From NCBI RefSeq assembly GCF_003667545.1, contig NZ_RCUV01000009.1:107594-171593 (forward strand): a stretch of DNA of 64,000 nucleotides, in the 5' to 3' direction. The DNA is from Mycetocola manganoxydans. GTDB lineage: Bacteria > Actinomycetota > Actinomycetes > Actinomycetales > Microbacteriaceae. Made by a program: the position numbers and the translations under genes. Below are positions 61,869 to 64,000 of this stretch, one piece after another. The stretch's first letter is position 1; every line of letters begins with the position of its first letter. The notes beneath the pieces are model-generated. The model did not search any database. It was not told where the DNA came from and was given only the letters and a program-made list of their open reading frames with translations.

Positions 61869-62339
61869 ACTTCTCCGGAGAACGCCCGACCTGCTCGACG
61901 CACCTCCGTCGCCGCCATCATTGCCCAAGTCCTGCTCGGCCTCTTCCTGCTCGTCGCCGGGATCGGGCACCTCACGGTTGCCCGGGACGCGTTCCAGGCT
62001 CAGGTTCCCACGTGGCTCCCGATCGATGTCGACTTCGTCGTTGTTGCATCCGGGGTCGTCGAAATTGTCCTCGGACTGTCCCTCCTCGTTCTGTGGCGCT
62101 GGCGGCCGTGGGTCGGCTGGGTGGTCGCCGCATTCTTCGTCGCAATCTTCCCCGGGAACATCTCCCAGTTCACCACCGGCACCGACTCATTCGGCCTGAA
62201 CGACGACCTGAGCCGTGGCATCCGCTTGCTTTTCCAGCCGCTGCTCGTGTTGTGGGCGCTGTGGTCGACGGGCGCGTGGAAGGCCTGGCGCGCGTGGCGT
62301 GCCGAGCGTGACGACGCGAAGCACAGCGTCGAGGCATAG
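61866..62339 (+). CDS. DoxX-like membrane protein
   Basis: The 157-residue protein has four membrane helices at about 15-38, 56-76, 80-98 and 118-136. IAQVLLGLFLLVAGIGHLT and VVASGVVEIVLGLSLLVLW match the DoxX/DUF417-like small membrane family, and GNISQFTTGTD is a conserved-looking loop. Function is unknown in most members. It ends with a charged tail. Confidence 0.72.
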   Translation: MTSPENARPARRTSVAAIIAQVLLGLFLLVAGIGHLTVARDAFQAQVPTWLPIDVDFVVVASGVVEIVLGLSLLVLWRWRPWVGWVVAAFFVAIFPGNISQFTTGTDSFGLNDDLSRGIRLLFQPLLVLWALWSTGAWKAWRAWRAERDDAKHSVEA

Positions 62340-62382
62340 GATCTCGTCGTCGTGCTGCCCTGCCGACGACTCGTGTCGCGAG

Positions 62383-62398
62383 TAACCTCGGAGCCATG
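62383..62398 (+). promoter_or_regulatory. Leaderless promoter box for the alpha/beta hydrolase gene
   Basis: TAACCT (62383-62388), then seven bases CGGAGCC, then ATG 62396. CGGAG is too close for normal ribosome binding. Confidence 0.45.
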
Positions 62399-63046
62399 AT
62401 CATCGACGTGCCGACAAGCCTCGGCCCGGGCCGGCTCACCGTAAGCGCTGCGAGCGACCCTCGTGCTGTGGTGTGGCTGGGGCATGGCGCCGGTGGCGGC
62501 ATCGGTGCTGTCGACCTGGTGGCCCTCGCTGCCCATCTGCCGCAGCGGGGATACACCGTTGCGCGCTACGAACAGCCGTGGCGCGTCGCCGGTAAGAAGA
62601 TTGCGCCGCGGCCGGCGACTCTCGACGTCGCGTGGCGTGAAACCGCCACGGCGATAGCTGAACTTGCCGCAGGGCTGCCCGTTGTCGTCGGTGGCAGGAG
62701 TGCCGGAGCACGGGTCGCCTGCCGAACGGCGGAGGACCTCGGCGCTTCCGCTGTCGTGTGCCTCGCATTCCCGCTGCACCCGCCCGGCAAGCCGGAGTCG
62801 TCGCGGCTTCCAGAGCTCCTGCTTCCGCCCGTTCCCGCTCTCGTCCTTCAGGGTGATCGTGACACGTTTGGTAGCGCCGCCGATATCTCGGTTGCACTGG
62901 AGCCAAACTCGTCGATCCGGGTGGTCCCTGTCGCCGGCGCGGATCACAGTATGAAGGTTCTCGCGTCGTCGCCCCTTACGGCGAAGGATGTCGCGACGCT
63001 CGTGACAGCATCCGTGGCGGAGTTTCTCGATAGGGTTCTCGGCTGA
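62396..63046 (+). CDS. Alpha/beta hydrolase (KANL3/Tex30-like)
   Basis: The 216 residues show the oxyanion-region motif WLGHGAGGGI, the nucleophile elbow GGRSAGARVAC (Ser), LVLQGDRDTFGSA (Asp) and VAGADHSMKV (His), a complete catalytic triad. The short cap-less form matches the KANL3/Tex30 or dienelactone-hydrolase-like group. Substrate unknown. Confidence 0.83.
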   Translation: MIIDVPTSLGPGRLTVSAASDPRAVVWLGHGAGGGIGAVDLVALAAHLPQRGYTVARYEQPWRVAGKKIAPRPATLDVAWRETATAIAELAAGLPVVVGGRSAGARVACRTAEDLGASAVVCLAFPLHPPGKPESSRLPELLLPPVPALVLQGDRDTFGSAADISVALEPNSSIRVVPVAGADHSMKVLASSPLTAKDVATLVTASVAEFLDRVLG

Positions 63047-63149
63047 AGATCACCAGCCGAGTCCCCCACAGCCTTTCGTTCGTCTGCGTTTTTCGTCGAT
63101 CGGCGGATCGGTCGTCACCGCACGGCGACTAGTGCCACTCTCGTCTTTC

Positions 63150-63632
63150 ATGGGAATCCGCTACTACGCCTATCCAGTCGATCCAGAGCTCATCGAGCAT
63201 GCCAGGCACACCCCATGGGACTTCCTGAGTGACGACCCGCTTATGGACGCGTGGGGGCCCGAAGCAGGGAGACCGGAGATGCTCTACCTCGACAAGAGCT
63301 GGTGGGAGCTGCAGCGACTACTCGGTGCTGTGCCAGGCGAAACCGGTAGTCCCGCAGCTGAACTGGTCAGAGGACAGGTTCGAGAGCATGCGATGGGGTG
63401 GTACTCCTTCGTCAGGGTGCTCGCTCCTGACGAAGTATCCCGAATTGCCATAGATCTACAAACGGTAAACGAGGGAGACGTTCGAAGATCACTTCAAGAG
63501 AATGGCTCGCAATTCGGAAGGCGAGACATCGAGGGTGATGTCCGACACGTCCTCCAATACCTTCAGGACGCAACCTCTTTCACGGGTGAAATGGCACGAA
63601 CAGGCCGCGGCTTGATCTACCTGATTGGCTGA
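63150..63632 (+). CDS. DUF1877 family protein
   Basis: The 160-residue protein starts MGIRYYAYPVDPELIEHARH, the usual opening of DUF1877 proteins in this group, and continues with YLDKSWWELQRLL. Function unknown. ATG 63150 is preferred; an in-frame GTG at 63132 would add six residues and breaks the family opening. No clear ribosome binding site is present. Confidence 0.75.
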   Translation: MGIRYYAYPVDPELIEHARHTPWDFLSDDPLMDAWGPEAGRPEMLYLDKSWWELQRLLGAVPGETGSPAAELVRGQVREHAMGWYSFVRVLAPDEVSRIAIDLQTVNEGDVRRSLQENGSQFGRRDIEGDVRHVLQYLQDATSFTGEMARTGRGLIYLIG

Positions 63633-63670
63633 CGCCTGAGAAGCCTGAGTATCCTCGGGCGGACGTCGGA

Positions 63671-63698
63671 TGTCGGTGGTTGGGTGTGTACTGGGGGT
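63671..63698 (+). repeat. Duplicated 13E12-type 5-prime region, copy A
   Basis: 28 bases TGTCGGTGGTTGGGTGTGTA to GGGGGT directly before ATG 63699. About 22 of 28 bases match copy B at 63763, and both place TGTACT six bases before an ATG. Confidence 0.65.
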
Positions 63699-63720
63699 AT
63701 GAAGTTCCCGGTCAGACCAG

Positions 63721-63729
63721 TTATCCACA
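63721..63729 (+). promoter_or_regulatory. Perfect DnaA-box match
   Basis: TTATCCACA at 63721-63729 equals the DnaA-box consensus. It is single here, so it does not suggest an origin. It is followed by the small hairpin AGCCTC/GAGGCT. It may be part of the 13E12 repeat. Confidence 0.4.
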
Positions 63730-63762
63730 GCCTCCCGGTGAGGCTGGTTGCGGGTGGGTCAC

Positions 63763-63790
63763 TGTCAGTGGTCGGGTGTGTACTTGAGTC
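63763..63790 (+). repeat. Duplicated 13E12-type 5-prime region, copy B
   Basis: TGTCAGTGGTCGGGTGTGTA to TGAGTC, directly before ATG 63791. It is displaced by 92 bases from copy A. Confidence 0.65.
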
Positions 63791-64000
63791 ATGAAAACCT
63801 CCACCAGCGCTTCTTCCCCGGCCCGTCAGGTGCCCGGTGTGGAGGTGCTGGGTGTAGAGGTGCCGGGGGTTGAGGGTGTGCTGGATGGGGTGATCGCCGC
63901 GTTGGCGGTCGCGGTCGAGTCGATCGGGTTGGACCAGTTGTCCCGGCTGCCGGCGGTGACGGTGCTGTCGATCCTGTCCAAGACCGCGGCGTTGGGCCGT
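63791..64000 (+). CDS. DUF222/13E12-type HNH endonuclease-like protein, N-terminal part (partial)
   Basis: The 70 visible residues start MKTSTSASSPARQVPG, then imperfect repeats (VEVLGVEVPGVEGVL), then VIAALAVAVESIGLDQLSRL. A low-complexity start followed by a helical segment is typical of the 13E12/DUF222 family with C-terminal HNH, which is present in many copies in Microbacteriaceae. The HNH motif lies beyond the window, so the call rests on N-terminal style and the upstream repeat. Confidence 0.5.
   Translation, partial: MKTSTSASSPARQVPGVEVLGVEVPGVEGVLDGVIAALAVAVESIGLDQLSRLPAVTVLSILSKTAALGR

Larger units (their letters stand above)
63699..63794 (+). pseudogene. 31-codon ORF, probable remnant of a duplicated 13E12 gene start
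   Basis: ATG 63699 opens a 31-residue frame beginning MKFPVRPVIHSLPVRLVAGG. Its TGA (63792-63794) overlaps the ATG of the next gene (ATGA). The TGTACT-six-base spacing matches the next gene start. It could be a leader peptide coupled to that gene or a relic left by recombination between 13E12 copies; I favour the relic. Confidence 0.35.

Noticed and set aside
63700..63760. Replication origin, because of the perfect DnaA box
   Set aside because: A single box without an AT-rich unwinding element, dnaA or dnaN does not support an origin.

Overview
The window is high-GC DNA (GTG/TTG starts, short spacers, dense operons) whose gene order and content fit an actinobacterium, most likely Microbacteriaceae. 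Supporting signs are an AdnAB-type helicase-nuclease pair beside UvrD2 and NudC, DUF3107, DUF3117, an actinobacterial-type DapD, TatB, a DUF222/13E12-type HNH gene start at the right edge, and very frequent CGGATGCC. No tRNA, rRNA, insertion sequence, prophage or CRISPR array was seen; this reads as core chromosome.

Layout. 1-13.6 kb: end of a zincin-like metalloprotease, a secreted cell-wall-binding serine-hydrolase-like protein, an orphan TOMM-cyclodehydratase-like protein, then a DNA repair block (UvrD2-like helicase, NudC, a degenerate aminoglycoside-phosphotransferase-fold protein, AdnB, AdnA). 13.7-16.6 kb: DUF3107, a small membrane protein, a ferritin-like protein and a DEAD-box RNA helicase ending in a strong terminator. 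16.6-17.1 kb: a non-coding stretch with two related palindromic repeats. 17.1-26.5 kb: PHP phosphoesterase, membrane EEP hydrolase, Xaa-Pro aminopeptidase, a stress protein, a PRC/MgtE_N/CBS protein, DUF1003, Mrp, a lipoprotein, TatB, an O-methyltransferase and DUF3117. 26.5-40 kb: GT-C-like membrane protein, divergent dapE/dapD, penicillin acylase, gltA with an unknown membrane protein, dapC, fdxA, azlCD and typA. 40-45.5 kb: a complete oligopeptide/dipeptide ABC importer. 45.6-50 kb: CPBP protease, DUF485-ActP acetate symporter and a secreted CAP-domain protein. 50-54.8 kb: gcvPHT behind a tandem glycine riboswitch. 54.8-60.4 kb: an NrtR-type regulator with nadA-nadB-nadC and a NadS-type cysteine desulfurase, behind a palindromic operator. 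60.4-64 kb: small accessory genes and a duplicated 13E12 5-prime end.

Functional links. AdnA/AdnB/UvrD2 point to double-strand-break processing. dapE, dapD and dapC supply succinylated diaminopimelate intermediates for lysine and peptidoglycan. The nad operon makes quinolinate and nicotinate mononucleotide, with NadS probably building the Fe-S cluster of NadA. gcvTHP is glycine-induced through RNA.

The strongest cross-cutting signal is a leaderless start architecture: a TAnnnT hexamer 6 or 7 nt before an ATG or GTG, found at 12 separate starts. It was used here to correct several start codons (adnA, the ferritin-like gene, the PHP gene) and it exposes an 18-codon leaderless upstream ORF before azlC. 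No clearly new multi-gene system was recognised. The best candidates for new biology are the orphan TOMM-like protein and the pseudokinase-like protein in the repair block, the azlC upstream ORF, the palindromic repeats, and the CGGATGCC octamer.
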